Notes: generated by a model from the sequence alone, not told the origin. Positions 1 through 10,785 are shown, counted from the first letter of the stretch. The stretch is 64,000 nt of DNA from Gammaproteobacteria bacterium (GCA_018826895.1 JAHJYA010000135.1:1-64000); one strand, 5' to 3'. Program-made: numbers and translations.

Positions 1-41
1 ATCGGCCAATAGCTGCCCGTCGTGGTCGTCGGTTTCGGCCG

Positions 42-190
42 AGGCTGTGTAAAAATACTTTTGAGCAGACGCAGTCGTCGAAATCGACGCAGAAATCACG
101 CCTCTACGAAAATTCTAGCTCTTGGAATGGCCGAACTAGCGCAGATTTAACGTAGGAACCTGACCAACTCCGCGCCGCCGACGCAGAGGT
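42..190. repeat. Degenerate relative of the MITE-like element at 4843-5004
   Basis: AGGCTGTGTAAAAA...TTTTGAGC start and CTCTACG..AAA.TTCT / GCAGATTT.ACGTAG internal blocks resemble the 4843 copy; right terminus not recognisable. Confidence 0.4.
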
Positions 191-249
191 GAAACGCCGA
201 GAGGCAGTAGGGTGGCCCCTCGACTCAAGTCTGTGCAGTTGCTCACCAG

Positions 250-1857
250 CTACTGCGCCTGACGAATCATATCGGCGGCTTTCTCGGCAATCATGATGGT
301 CGGTGCATTGGTGTTGCCGCCAGTCACTGTCGGCATGATCGAGGCGTCCACCACCCGCAACCCCTCAAGCCCGTGTACACGCAATTGCGCATCGACCACG
401 GCCAACGCATCAGAGGCCGGCCCCATCTTGCAGGTACTGGTCGGGTGGTACTGGGTGTCGGCCCGCGCCCGGATATCGGCAATAATGCCTGCCGTGTCAT
501 CGCGCTGGACGGGATAGAGCATCTTGCCGCGCCACGGTTGCAGCGGGCTGCTTTGCAGAATGTCCATCTGCAACTGCACACCCTTGACCAACAGCTCGAG
601 GTCGCGTGGATCGGCAAGAAAATTGGGGTCGATCTTCGGTGGCACTCGCGGGTCGGCGCTGGCCAGTTTGACCGTGCCACGGCTGTAGGGGCGCAGCACT
701 TCAACATGGCAGGAAAAGCCGTGCCTGGTGTGCATTTTGCGACCGTGATCATCAACCAGCGCCACCACAAAAACCAGTTGCAAGTCAGGTGCTTGCACCT
801 CGGTTGAGGAGCGTACAAAAGCCCCGGCTTCGGCGATCGAACTAGTGATCATGCCGGTACGCTGCTTGCGCCATTCGAACACCCCCTTGGCCATTTTTAT
901 AGCGCCATTCAAGGACAATCCGAAGGTCTGGCTGTCGCTGGCACTGATGTAGCTCTGCACGTGATCGATGTGATCTTGCAGGTTTTCGCCGACGCCAGGC
1001 AGGTCGTGTACCACGGGTATGCCCACCGCCTGCAAGTCCTTGGCCGGGCCTATACCCGAGAGCAGGAGCAGCTGCGGCGAACCAAAGGTGCCTGCACTGA
1101 GGATGACTTCACGACGCGCCCGGACTTCCTTAGCTTCACTGCCCTGGTAATAGGCAATGCCACAGGCGCGCTTGCCTTGCATGATGATCTTGGCCGACAG
1201 CGCATGGGTCTTCACACATAGATTGGGGCGCGACAGGTTAGGCGTCAGATAAGCCTTGGCTGCACTGCAGCGCTCGCCATTTTTCTGCGTTACCTGGTAC
1301 ATGAACGAACCGAATTGATCGACGCCGTTGTAGTCGCGGGTGGTCGGTATGCCATTGAGCACTGCGGCATCGATAAACGCCTTGCTCAGCTCACTTGGCG
1401 TGCGCAGTTCGGCAACGTTCAGCGGGCCACCCGCGCCGTGGTATTCGCTGGCGCCGTGGGTCTCGTTGTTTTCCGCACGTTTGAAGTACGGCAACACATC
1501 CTCATACGACCAACCAGGATTGCCCAGGCTGGCCCAATGGTCGTAGTCCCAGCGGTTACCGCGCACATAGAGCATGGCGTTGATGGAGCTAGAACCACCC
1601 AGCGTCTTGCCACGCGGCTGGTAACGCTTGCGGTTGTCCATGTGCTGCTGCGGGACGGTGTCGAATGCCCAGTTGTTGTAAGAGGTTGCCACCATGCCAA
1701 CGAAGCCGGCCGGGGCGTGAATCAACACGCTCTTATCCGGCCCGCCGGATTCCAGCAAACAGACAGACACACTGGGGTCTTCGCTCAGGCGACTGGCCAA
1801 TACACAGCCTGCCGAACCGGCACCGACAATGACGTAATCAAACTCTTCGTACTGCAT
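250..1857 (-). CDS. GMC-family oxidoreductase (choline/alcohol dehydrogenase-like)
   Basis: N-terminal FAD motif [25 protein letters not shown] signatures [18 protein letters not shown] and [17 protein letters not shown]-terminal HPTSTCKMG and [20 protein letters not shown]. Confidence 0.93.
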   Translation of the reverse strand: MQYEEFDYVIVGAGSAGCVLASRLSEDPSVSVCLLESGGPDKSVLIHAPAGFVGMVATSYNNWAFDTVPQQHMDNRKRYQPRGKTLGGSSSINAMLYVRGNRWDYDHWASLGNPGWSYEDVLPYFKRAENNETHGASEYHGAGGPLNVAELRTPSELSKAFIDAAVLNGIPTTRDYNGVDQFGSFMYQVTQKNGERCSAAKAYLTPNLSRPNLCVKTHALSAKIIMQGKRACGIAYYQGSEAKEVRARREVILSAGTFGSPQLLLLSGIGPAKDLQAVGIPVVHDLPGVGENLQDHIDHVQSYISASDSQTFGLSLNGAIKMAKGVFEWRKQRTGMITSSIAEAGAFVRSSTEVQAPDLQLVFVVALVDDHGRKMHTRHGFSCHVEVLRPYSRGTVKLASADPRVPPKIDPNFLADPRDLELLVKGVQLQMDILQSSPLQPWRGKMLYPVQRDDTAGIIADIRARADTQYHPTSTCKMGPASDALAVVDAQLRVHGLEGLRVVDASIMPTVTGGNTNAPTIMIAEKAADMIRQAQ

Positions 1858-1944
1858 TCTGATGGCTCTCGCTTCTTGTACTTTTTATGGCGGATTTCAA
1901 TCAGCGCCGCTTCTAATGGGCCGTTGTGCCCGATGCGTGGTTCT

Positions 1945-2754
1945 CTAGGCTGTGGTGCCTGCGAATGAGCACTCCACTGCGCCGTGCTCGCCCATCACCA
2001 TGCGCACGTGATCGCCAGGACCGACGTCGAGCATCGGCGCCAGCGCTCCGGTCAACAGCACATCTCCGGCACGTAATGGCTGGCCGCGCCGGGCCAGCTT
2101 GCGCACCAGCCAAAGGCCGGTGGCGAGGCAGTCATGCAGCGCTACGCTGGTGTCGAGCAGCACCGGCTGGGCATTTTTATGCAGGCTGATCAGCAGGTTT
2201 GGCGTAGGCAGTTGCGCCAGCGGCACGGGCTGATCACCCAACACATAAAGCCCGGATGAAATGTTGTCAGCGACCGCATCCATCAAGGTCAACTGCCAGC
2301 CGATGATGGCCGAGTCGTTGATTTCCAGTGCCGGCACCGCACCCGCAATACAGGCCAGAAACTGCTCATGGCTGATCTCGCCAGCCGGCAGATCGTGGCC
2401 GAGCACCAATGCCAGCTCGATCTCGACTTTCGGTTGCAGCAGGCGCTCCCAGGCGATGGCTTCACCTGAGAGGCACGCCGTGTCCGCGAACAGCCGCCCA
2501 TACACCGGCTCGTCGACCTTGAGCGCTGCACGCAGGGCCGCCGAGGTCAGCCCAGCCTTGGCCCCGCAAAGACGGCGGCCTTGAGCCAACGCCTGCTGCA
2601 TGCCAGCGGCTTGCACGGCATAGGCTTCATCCAGGTTGGCCAGGGCGAAAGTTTCGCTAACCCGTGGCACGGGATGCCGCTCGAGCCGTGCCGTTGCCAG
2701 GCAGTGGGCCGCGCCGAGCAGGCGCGGTTCGGTAATTGCCACCGGCGCACTCAT
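1945..2754 (-). CDS. 2-keto-4-pentenoate hydratase / fumarylacetoacetate hydrolase-superfamily hydratase
   Basis: 269 aa; KVEIELALVLGHDLP, ALEINDSAIIGWQLTLMDAVADNISSGLYVLG, AGDVLLTGALAPMLDVGPGD typical of MhpD/HpaH-like hydratases. Confidence 0.85.
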   Translation of the reverse strand: MSAPVAITEPRLLGAAHCLATARLERHPVPRVSETFALANLDEAYAVQAAGMQQALAQGRRLCGAKAGLTSAALRAALKVDEPVYGRLFADTACLSGEAIAWERLLQPKVEIELALVLGHDLPAGEISHEQFLACIAGAVPALEINDSAIIGWQLTLMDAVADNISSGLYVLGDQPVPLAQLPTPNLLISLHKNAQPVLLDTSVALHDCLATGLWLVRKLARRGQPLRAGDVLLTGALAPMLDVGPGDHVRMVMGEHGAVECSFAGTTA

Positions 2755-3656
2755 CGGCTGGGTACTTCGCCGATCACGGTGGTGCGGAACATTTCGCGCC
2801 GCATGCCGTGGTAGTCGGCCACTGGCATATGCCAGGTGCTGCGGTTATCCCAGATCGCCAGGGTTCCCTGACGCCAGCGCATACGGCAAGTGAAGGCTTC
2901 CGAGGTGGCCAGTTTGAACAGGTAGTCAAGCAGTGGACGCGACTCTTCCGTACGCAGGCCTTTGATGCCTGTGGTGTAGGCCGGGTTGATGAACAACACC
3001 TTTTTCCCGGTTTCCGGGTGGCGGGTTACCAACGGGTGGCTGCGCTCGTCAGCCGAGGTATCGCTACCGTAGTTGATCGCCATGTTTTCCAGCAGCGCGT
3101 TGTGCTTGGCGTTAACGCCATAGGCCATTTCCGGGCTGTGCACCGCGTCGAGGTTTTCCAGCAGCGCTTGCATCCCAGGCGATAGCCACTCATACGCCAG
3201 GGCCAGATTGGCGTAGCAGGTATCGCCGCCATAGGGAGGAATGTCGTGCCCATAGAGCAGGGTGAATGCTGGCGGGCGCTCCTGAAAGGTCCAGTCGGTA
3301 TGCCAAGCACCACCGAATACGAAGGGTGCTTTTTCGGAGGCTTCCTTGACCACGTGTACCACGTGCGGATGATCGGCCATGCAGGTCACATAGGGTTCGC
3401 GGCCAAACTCACCGAGGTGCTGGGTAACCCGCTCCAGGTCAGCAACGCTCAGGGCCTGGTCGCGGATGAAGATCACCTTGTGGGCGAGCAGCGCCTGGCG
3501 CAACTCGGCAAAGCCCTCGTCGCTCAGACGCGTCAGATCAAGATTTTCGACGTCCGCACCGATGGCGCCGGTGGTCGGGGTTACACGAATGTGACTGTAA
3601 CTGGCAGCACGGTTATGGCTAGGCAGGGTGTAGATGAACTCGCTCATGGCTCGCAC
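2751..3656 (-). CDS. TauD/TfdA-family Fe(II)/2-oxoglutarate-dependent dioxygenase
   Basis: WHTDWTFQERPPAFTLLYG (HxD motif), GGDTCYANLALAYEWLS, LAIWDNRSTWHMPVADY; overlaps the hydratase by 4 bp. Confidence 0.9.
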   Translation of the reverse strand: MRAMSEFIYTLPSHNRAASYSHIRVTPTTGAIGADVENLDLTRLSDEGFAELRQALLAHKVIFIRDQALSVADLERVTQHLGEFGREPYVTCMADHPHVVHVVKEASEKAPFVFGGAWHTDWTFQERPPAFTLLYGHDIPPYGGDTCYANLALAYEWLSPGMQALLENLDAVHSPEMAYGVNAKHNALLENMAINYGSDTSADERSHPLVTRHPETGKKVLFINPAYTTGIKGLRTEESRPLLDYLFKLATSEAFTCRMRWRQGTLAIWDNRSTWHMPVADYHGMRREMFRTTVIGEVPSR

Positions 3657-3755
3657 TCTTTTGTTGTTGGAGTGCTTACAGAATGCGTGGCGGCTGCTAG
3701 GCTAGCCATGATTATTACAGCCAAAAAATGATAATTACCGCCAAGACTATTTTGA

Positions 3756-4799
3756 ATGGAGGGTTGCCCGGTGGACTGGCGCCAAAACCGTGCCCTGACG
3801 GGCGTACGTTACCTGCTAGAAACCGCCCAGGCCGAAGGGGTGGAGGCCGCGAGCTGCCTGATAGGCAGCGCCATCTCCAGCGAAACACTGCAGCAGCGCA
3901 ACGCGCAGATCGAGGCCTGGCAAGAGCTGGCGGTAATCCGCAACTTGCTCGAACACGCCGGCCGACCGGGCCTGGGATTCGCTGCCGGGCAGCGCTATCA
4001 CCTGACGTCACTGGGCTTGCTCGGTTTCACCATGCTCGCCAGTCGCACGCTGGGAGAGGCGTTTGCCACCTTCAGCCGTTTTCAACTGTTAGCGCTGACG
4101 CTGTGCCCGGCGCGAATCGAAGTGGAGCGACGCGGTAGCTGGTTACTGTTCGATGCCAGCGTACTGCCGCAGGATGCTCGCGCCTTTGTTATCGAGCGCG
4201 GACTCTCCGCGTGCCTGGGCGTGGCGTGCGAGTTACTGCAGCGCCCCCTTGCCCCCCTGGCTATCGAGATGACCAGCAGCGCACCTGCGGATCTCGCCGC
4301 GTTGCAGGGGGAATTTGCCTATCCGGTGCAGTTCGAGGCCGGGCGCAACGGCATCCTGTTTTCCAATGCCGACCTGACCTTCACCCTGCCGCAGGCGCAC
4401 ATCAGTGCCCACAGTGAGGGCGAGCAACTGTGTGAGCGGCTATGTACCGAGATCTCCCACAGCCTGGTCAAGGCGCCCACCGCGCGTTTGGTGCAACAGG
4501 TGTTGATCCGCGACTCGGCCACGCTGCTCAGCAGCCGGATGGTGGCCCAGCGCCTGGGCCTTTCCGAGCGCACCTTGTTGCGCCGTTTGGCGAGTGAAGG
4601 TCACTCGTTCCAACAGCTCAACGAGCAAATCAAGCAGCGTTTGGCCGAGCGCCTGCTGAGCGACTCGCGTCTGGACCTTACCAGCATCGCCCAACGTCTA
4701 GGCTACGCCGAGGCGGCCAGTTTTTCGCGGGCATTCAGTCGCTGGACTAACAGTCCGCCCGGAAAGTGGCGCTGCCATGCGCACCTGCGCGAAGCTTAG
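3756..4799 (+). CDS. AraC-family transcriptional regulator (OruR/ArgR-type N-terminal domain)
   Basis: C-terminal double HTH: RMVAQRLGLSERTLLRRLASEGHSFQQL and LTSIAQRLGYAEAASFSRAFSRWTNSPPGKWR; divergent from the dioxygenase operon. Confidence 0.9.
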   Translation: MEGCPVDWRQNRALTGVRYLLETAQAEGVEAASCLIGSAISSETLQQRNAQIEAWQELAVIRNLLEHAGRPGLGFAAGQRYHLTSLGLLGFTMLASRTLGEAFATFSRFQLLALTLCPARIEVERRGSWLLFDASVLPQDARAFVIERGLSACLGVACELLQRPLAPLAIEMTSSAPADLAALQGEFAYPVQFEAGRNGILFSNADLTFTLPQAHISAHSEGEQLCERLCTEISHSLVKAPTARLVQQVLIRDSATLLSSRMVAQRLGLSERTLLRRLASEGHSFQQLNEQIKQRLAERLLSDSRLDLTSIAQRLGYAEAASFSRAFSRWTNSPPGKWRCHAHLREA

Positions 4800-4842
4800 C
4801 GATCCATGTACAGTCGACAAACAGTTAACGTCCGCTTGGGGT

Positions 4843-5004
4843 CCAGGCTGTGTGAAAACGTTTTAGAGCGAGTTTGGCAGTCAGAATCGCAATCAAAATC
4901 GCGTTCCTACGCAAAGTTCAGGTCTGGCTGACCAACCAAACGCTGGCAGATTTTACGTAGCAACGCAGACTTCAAAACGACGCATGCGTTTTCACCCAGC
5001 CTGG
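4843..5004. mobile_element. MITE-like element, about 162 bp
   Basis: Imperfect terminal inverted repeats CCAGGCTGTGTGAAAACG ... CGTTTTCACCCAGCCTGG (17/18); 4-bp GGTC flanks both sides if the outer C/G is assigned to the flank; no coding capacity. Confidence 0.65.
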
Positions 5005-5469
5005 GTCGGAAACAGCCCTTGGTGAGCGACCGCTATTGGCCGACTCCAGCCAGTCGCGACTGACTACTCCCGGCCAACAGCGGACACCCGTGAGCTTCAC
5101 CGAGCAGCGCCAAGTAATTGAGATAGTGCGCGAGGCTCAGACTGAGATCCAAGCATGACGCCTGGCCAGGCGTGATTCGCAAAAACAGCTCTAATCCTGT
5201 AGAATCATGCTGGTTTAGGTTTCTAAAGCCTCTCGATAAGACCTTATGCTTACCCTGCAAAACATGATCTGGCTGCCTACGCCGCCATAGCGCTTCGCCC
5301 CCCGCATCATCTGTGACCGCTTGCTCTGCCAGCGGTAACGCTCTGCTGTGCCTTCGGTTTCAACACCCGTCACAGCGCCCCCTACATCCGACAATTTGAC
5401 CTCGTATCGACCAGCTGCACTTGGCCTGCGCCATGCTGTGCTGCGCGATCCATTGCCTTGGGAATTCTG

Positions 5470-6957
5470 ATGCTCCACTCGTTAAAGCAAACCTGGTTAT
5501 CCAACATCCGTGGCGACATCCTCGCCGGTCTTGTGGTCGCACTGGCCCTAATCCCTGAAGCCATCGCCTTCTCGATCATTGCTGGCGTCGACCCCAAGGT
5601 TGGCCTGTACGCATCCTTCTGTATCGCTGTGGTGATCGCCTTTGTCGGTGGCCGCCCCGGAATGATCTCGGCAGCAACCGGGGCCATGGCACTGCTGATG
5701 GTGACACTGGTCAAGAATCATGGTCTCGAATACCTGCTGGCGGCCACGCTGTTGTGTGGTGTGTTGCAGATCGTCGCCGGTTACCTGAAGCTCGGCTCAC
5801 TGATGCGCTTCGTCTCGCGCTCGGTGGTGACCGGCTTCGTCAATGCCCTGGCGATCCTGATCTTCATGGCTCAGCTACCCGAGCTGACTAATGTCACCTG
5901 GCACGTCTATGCCATGACAGCCGCGGGCCTCGGCATCATCTATCTGTTCCCCTACGTCCCCAAGATCGGCAAGCTCATCCCATCGCCGCTGGTGTGCATC
6001 ATCGTGCTGACCGCCGTTGCCATGTCGGTTGGGCTGGATATCCGCACTGTCGGTGATATGGGTCAACTGCCGGATACGCTGCCAATCTTTCTCTGGCCTG
6101 ACGTGCCGCTGACGTTCGAAACGTTGGCCATCATCTTCCCTTACTCGGCAGCGCTGGCCGTGGTCGGCTTGCTGGAGTCGATGATGACCGCGACCATTGT
6201 CGACGACCTGACCGACACCCCCAGTGACAAGAACCGCGAGTGCAAGGGCCAGGGCGTGGCCAACATTGCTTCGGGTCTGATCGGCGGTATGGCCGGCTGC
6301 GCGATGATTGGTCAGTCGATCATCAACGTGAAATCTGGCGGTCGTTCTCGCTTGTCGTCCCTTGCCGCAGGCGTATTCCTGCTGCTGATGGTGGTATTCC
6401 TTGGCGATTGGCTAAAGCAGATCCCGATGGCTGCGCTGGTGGCAGTGATGATCATGGTGTCCATCGGCACTTTCAGTTGGGATTCGCTGCGCAACCTGAA
6501 GAAGCACCCGCTGTCGACCAACATTGTCATGGTCGTCACCGTTGTGGTCGTGGTGGCCACCCACAACCTTGCCTTCGGCGTGTTGGCCGGCGTGCTGCTG
6601 GCCGCGATGTTCTTCGCCAACAAGGTTGGCCATTACATGGCGATCAGTTCTTCGCTGGACGAAGCCGGCGAGCATCGTAGCTATAACGTCACCGGCCAGG
6701 TGTTCTTCAGCTCGGCAGACAAGTTCGTCGCGGCCTTTGACTTCAAGGAAGCCCTGAACAAGGTAACCATCGACCTGAATCGCGCCCACTTCTGGGATAT
6801 CACCGCCGTAGCTGCCCTGGACAAGGTGGTTATCAAGTTCCGCCGCGAAGGCACCGAAGTTGAAGTGCTGGGACTCAACGAAGCGAGCGCCACTATTGTG
6901 GATCGCTTCGGTGTTCACGATAAACCCGACGCCATTGATCAACTCATGGGCCACTAA
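5470..6957 (+). CDS. SulP/SLC26-family anion transporter with C-terminal STAS domain
   Basis: [31 protein letters not shown]; multiple TM helices; STAS-like [27 protein letters not shown] at 5470 preferred over the upstream TTG. Confidence 0.93.
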   Translation: MLHSLKQTWLSNIRGDILAGLVVALALIPEAIAFSIIAGVDPKVGLYASFCIAVVIAFVGGRPGMISAATGAMALLMVTLVKNHGLEYLLAATLLCGVLQIVAGYLKLGSLMRFVSRSVVTGFVNALAILIFMAQLPELTNVTWHVYAMTAAGLGIIYLFPYVPKIGKLIPSPLVCIIVLTAVAMSVGLDIRTVGDMGQLPDTLPIFLWPDVPLTFETLAIIFPYSAALAVVGLLESMMTATIVDDLTDTPSDKNRECKGQGVANIASGLIGGMAGCAMIGQSIINVKSGGRSRLSSLAAGVFLLLMVVFLGDWLKQIPMAALVAVMIMVSIGTFSWDSLRNLKKHPLSTNIVMVVTVVVVVATHNLAFGVLAGVLLAAMFFANKVGHYMAISSSLDEAGEHRSYNVTGQVFFSSADKFVAAFDFKEALNKVTIDLNRAHFWDITAVAALDKVVIKFRREGTEVEVLGLNEASATIVDRFGVHDKPDAIDQLMGH

Positions 6958-6971
6958 GAAGGAGAGCAACG

Positions 6972-7823
6972 ATGACCCACGTAATTGCCTGTATCGACGG
7001 TTCCACCTCGGCTCCAGCTGTGTGCGACTACGCGGCCTGGGCCAGTCTGAGCCTGGAAGCGCCGCTGACCTTCCTGCATGTGTTGGATCAGCGCCAGTAC
7101 CCGGTTGCAGCGGATCTGAGTGGTAATATCGGGCTTGGCAGCCGCGAGCATCTGCTCGATGAGCTTGCTTCCCTGGATGAACAGCGCGGCAAGTTGGCCC
7201 TTGAACAAGGGCGGATCATGTTAGTGGCCGCGAAAGAGCGGGCCATGGCGGATGGTGTGACCGCGCCTGAGTCCAAGCAGCGTCATGGCGATCTGCTGGA
7301 AAGCTTGCAAGAGCTGCAAAGCGAAACGCGCCTGCTGGTCATCGGTCGCCAGGGCGAGTCTAGTGGCAATCTGAGTCAGCATGTCGGAAGCCAGCTGGAG
7401 AGCGTGATTCGTATCATGCACCGGCCAATCCTGGTTACCCCGGCCAGCTTCCAAAAGCCCAAGAGCGCGATGCTTGCATTCGATGGCGGCGCTACTACCC
7501 GCAAGGGTGTGGAGATGCTGGCAGCCAGCCCACTGCTTAAGGGGCTGCCGATCCATCTGGTCATGGTTGGGCCCGTGAGCGATGAAGCGTCCGCGCAGCT
7601 GGACTGGGCGCAGAAAGTGCTGATCAATGCCGGATTCACTGTTCGTGCCGAGACCCGGAACGGCGAGATAGAGCCTACCCTGCACGCCTATCAGAAAGAG
7701 CATGGCATTGATCTGCTGGTGATGGGGGCCTATGGCCATTCCCGTATCCGGCAGTTCCTGGTCGGTAGCACCACGACCAGCATGCTCCGCACCACCATCA
7801 GTCCGCTGTTACTGCTGCGCTAA
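6972..7823 (+). CDS. Universal stress protein, tandem UspA domains
   Basis: Two UspA repeats; ATP-binding-like GAYGHSRIRQFLVGSTTTSMLRTTISPLLLL; 14 bp after SulP gene. Confidence 0.9.
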   Translation: MTHVIACIDGSTSAPAVCDYAAWASLSLEAPLTFLHVLDQRQYPVAADLSGNIGLGSREHLLDELASLDEQRGKLALEQGRIMLVAAKERAMADGVTAPESKQRHGDLLESLQELQSETRLLVIGRQGESSGNLSQHVGSQLESVIRIMHRPILVTPASFQKPKSAMLAFDGGATTRKGVEMLAASPLLKGLPIHLVMVGPVSDEASAQLDWAQKVLINAGFTVRAETRNGEIEPTLHAYQKEHGIDLLVMGAYGHSRIRQFLVGSTTTSMLRTTISPLLLLR

Positions 7824-8182
7824 TGGCCATGGACGACGCCCTCGATCTTGCCCATTTCAAGACCCTGCTGGAACAGCGGGCTGCCGAGCTGGATCGATTG
7901 CTGGAAGACGCTGAGTCTCGCTCGCAATCGGTAGAGCTGGATCAAAGCAAGGTAGGGCGTTTGTCGAGAATGGATGCACTCCAGCAGCAAGCAATGAACG
8001 ATGCCATCCGCAGTCGGGCGCAGCATGAACGCGTCCGCCTCCAACTGGCCCTCAAGCGTTGGCACGAGGGTGAGTATGGCTGGTGTAACCAATGCGGCGA
8101 GTTGATCGCCTCGGGCCGCCTGGAATTTGATCCGGCCACGCTGCTGTGCATCACCTGTGCGAGTCGCACTGAGTCGGGTTGA
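7823..8182 (+). CDS. TraR/DksA-family zinc-finger protein
   Basis: 119 aa; C4 zinc finger CNQCGELIASGRLEFDPATLLCITCAS; 1-nt overlap with upstream usp. Confidence 0.88.
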   Translation: MAMDDALDLAHFKTLLEQRAAELDRLLEDAESRSQSVELDQSKVGRLSRMDALQQQAMNDAIRSRAQHERVRLQLALKRWHEGEYGWCNQCGELIASGRLEFDPATLLCITCASRTESG

Positions 8183-8226
8183 AATCGTCACGATTCGTGG
8201 CGTCAGCCCCAATTAACGAGATTTCT

Positions 8227-9189
8227 ATGTATTTGTTGGCAAAAAACTGGCTGGGCCGAACACGGAAAACAAGCGCCTGGATGTGGGCACTGCTGTGCCT
8301 TGTATTGCTTACCGTATTCCAAGTCCGCACCCATCACCTTGATGATCGTTTGTACTTCTGGATCAAGACCAGCTGGCACACCGACGATTGGCAGGAGCGC
8401 TCTGTGTGGCTGCCTGGCTATCGGGTTGAACTGGATGCTAAGGCGGTTTCCGGTGTGGACAGCAATCTTTCGGGTCTGACCTTTGACCCTGACCTAAACC
8501 TGCTGTGGGCGGTCACCAACGGCCCAAACGAACTATTGGCCCTTAGTCGTGACGGTGATGTGGAAAGGCGTTACAGCCTGGATGGCTTCCACGATGTGGA
8601 AGCTGTGTCCTATGCCGGCAATGGCCAGCTGGTAATCGCCGAGGAGCGCCGGCAGAGCCTGGTTATCGTGGATGTCCCCATCGCCGAAGACGGTAAACTT
8701 TCTCCTGATCGACCATTGAGCCGAGACCAGTATCCAGCTCTCACCCTGGCGCTTGGCAAGGAAGACAACAAAGGCCTTGAAGGGCTCGCCTACGACCTGA
8801 AAGGCGACCGCCTGTTTGTGACCAAGGAGCGAGATCCTCGCCAATTGCTGGAAGTGAGCGGCCTTCGTGCCAGCCTGGCCGGAGGCTTTTCCTTGCACGT
8901 GCGTGACCTGTCCAGCCTGGTAAAAGACAAGGTGTTTGCGACTGACCTGTCTTCAGTCGTCTTCGATCAACAGAGCGGCCATCTGATATTGCTCAGCGAC
9001 GAGTCGAAACTGCTGATTGAAATGACCGACGAGGGCAAGGTGGTGAGTTTCCGCTCCCTGGCGAGAGGTTTTGCTGGTTTGTTAAAAGGCATACCCCAGG
9101 CCGAAGGCGTAACCATCGACAATGAAGGGTATTTGTACGTGGTCAGCGAGCCAAACCTGTTCTATCGCTTTACCCGAGAAAGAAACTGA
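8227..9189 (+). CDS. SdiA-regulated (YjiK-like) beta-propeller protein
   Basis: N-terminal TM anchor; SNLSGLTFDPDLNLLWAVTNGPNELLALSRDG, KGLEGLAYDLKGDRLFVTKERDP, QAEGVTIDNEGYLYVVSEPNLFYRF. Confidence 0.82.
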   Translation: MYLLAKNWLGRTRKTSAWMWALLCLVLLTVFQVRTHHLDDRLYFWIKTSWHTDDWQERSVWLPGYRVELDAKAVSGVDSNLSGLTFDPDLNLLWAVTNGPNELLALSRDGDVERRYSLDGFHDVEAVSYAGNGQLVIAEERRQSLVIVDVPIAEDGKLSPDRPLSRDQYPALTLALGKEDNKGLEGLAYDLKGDRLFVTKERDPRQLLEVSGLRASLAGGFSLHVRDLSSLVKDKVFATDLSSVVFDQQSGHLILLSDESKLLIEMTDEGKVVSFRSLARGFAGLLKGIPQAEGVTIDNEGYLYVVSEPNLFYRFTRERN

Positions 9190-9254
9190 TCAGTTGTCAA
9201 ACTACTGCCAGCTCTCACCCTGAAGAGGTGCGTCAAGAGCCAATTCGGCGCGCC

Positions 9255-9325
9255 CTCCATTCCGTCCGCTTTTGGCCGATTTCTGCCTGTTGTGGTGGGC
9301 CGGAGTCGGCCAGAAGCAGGCCACG
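9255..9325. repeat. Intergenic repeat with GTCCGCTTTTGGCCGATT-CTGCCTGT core
   Basis: Core CCGTCCGCTTTTGGCCGATTTCTGCCTGT resembles segments at 1-40, 11215-11250, 15285-15343 and 19835-19860. Confidence 0.5.
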
Positions 9326-9458
9326 TAAATGATCTTGCTTTAGCCAGCAATCACAGATCGATTGCAATCGACACATCGCTTAGAGCAATGGGCTTGTTCG
9401 CCGCCCTTTTGGAGTCATTATTGTTGCTCGCTGCATCGCTCGGGTCACAGCCACTCTC

Positions 9459-10643
9459 ATGGTCAGGCGGGCTTGTCTTTTGCGCTCAGCGGAGGCGCTT
9501 TCAGTCAGAAGGCGTCTAGGTGATGCAATTTCGTTTTGTGCATGGGATCGTCCTAGCTATGGACATCGCAAGGACGTTTCGCTTGAAAAACACAAGAATG
9601 TATGGACATTGGTAGTTTCGTGGAGAGGGTTACGTAGCCTAAGGCATAACGATGTCCATACCCATATATCTTTCCTTTACATTGATGAGGCGTTCGCCGA
9701 CATCAGCGGCATGCCCGGCTCGCTCGAGCAACTCGGCCGGCAGATCCGCGCCCAGGTGCTGCAGCTCACCGGCATCCCGACCGGAGTGGGCATCGCCACC
9801 ACCAAGACGTTGGCCAAGCTGGCCAACCACGCCGCCAAGCAGTGGCAACGGCAGACCGGCGGCGTGGTGGATATCCGCGACCCGGCACGCCGCGACCGCC
9901 TGCTGCAACGTATGGACGTGAGCGAGGTGTGGGGCATCGGCCGGAAGATGACAGAGCACCTGGCCGGCATGGGCATCCGCACGGCCTGGCAGCTGGCCCA
10001 GGCCGATACCTGGTTGCTGCGCAAGAGCTTCAGCGTGGTGATCGAGAAAACCGCCAGGGAGTTGCGTGGCACGCCATGTCTCGAACTGGAGGATGCCACG
10101 CCGGCCCGACAGGAGATCTGCTGCAGCCGCATGTTCGGCAAGCGCCTGCGCGCGATCGAACCTATCCGCGAAGCGGTGGCCACCTACACGGCGCGGGCCT
10201 GCGAGAAGCTGCGGGCGCAGCATTCACTGTGCAAGCGGGTGCGAGTGAGCATCCGCACCGGCATGTTCAACCCGGATGAGCCTAAGCTCTTGAAGGGCAT
10301 CATCTGCGAACTGCCATACCCCACCGACGATACCCGACTGGTAACCAAGGCTGCCTCCAAGGGGCTGGAACTGATTTACCGGGCAGGCTTTGCATTCAGC
10401 AAGGCGGAGATCCTATTGCTTGATCTGCGCCAGCGTGGCGAGTTCACTGAGGACCTGTTCGTCGCTACACCACCGGTGGCTGCCGAGCGGGTGATGGGCG
10501 TGATGGATGCGATCAATGCTCGATGGGGACGGGGAACGATGCGGCCTGGAGGAGTGCCAGCGATACCGGAGTGGGGGATGCGACGGGAGATGATGAGCCC
10601 GAGCTATACGACGCGGATTGATCAGTTATGGAAGGTAAAGTAA
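9459..10643 (+). pseudogene. 5'-truncated umuC-like Y-family DNA polymerase
   Basis: From about 9670 the product matches UmuC (YIDEAFADISGM, GVGIATTKTLAKLANHAAK, WGIGRKMTEHLAGMGI, DPF-type C-terminus). The N-terminal catalytic segment (FALxDxNxFYASCE) is absent and replaced by unrelated sequence. Confidence 0.85.
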
Positions 10644-10785
10644 GAGCTTGAGGTGGCCTGCTCTGGAAGGGAGGCAGGAACCGGCCACAGCTGCCCGAGT
10701 GTGAACTGACTCGCTCTAGTTGATTCAGGCGCTCATTGCCCCAGAGCAATCAGCGAGACTGGACTAACTGGCGGCTGTTGCGGCT

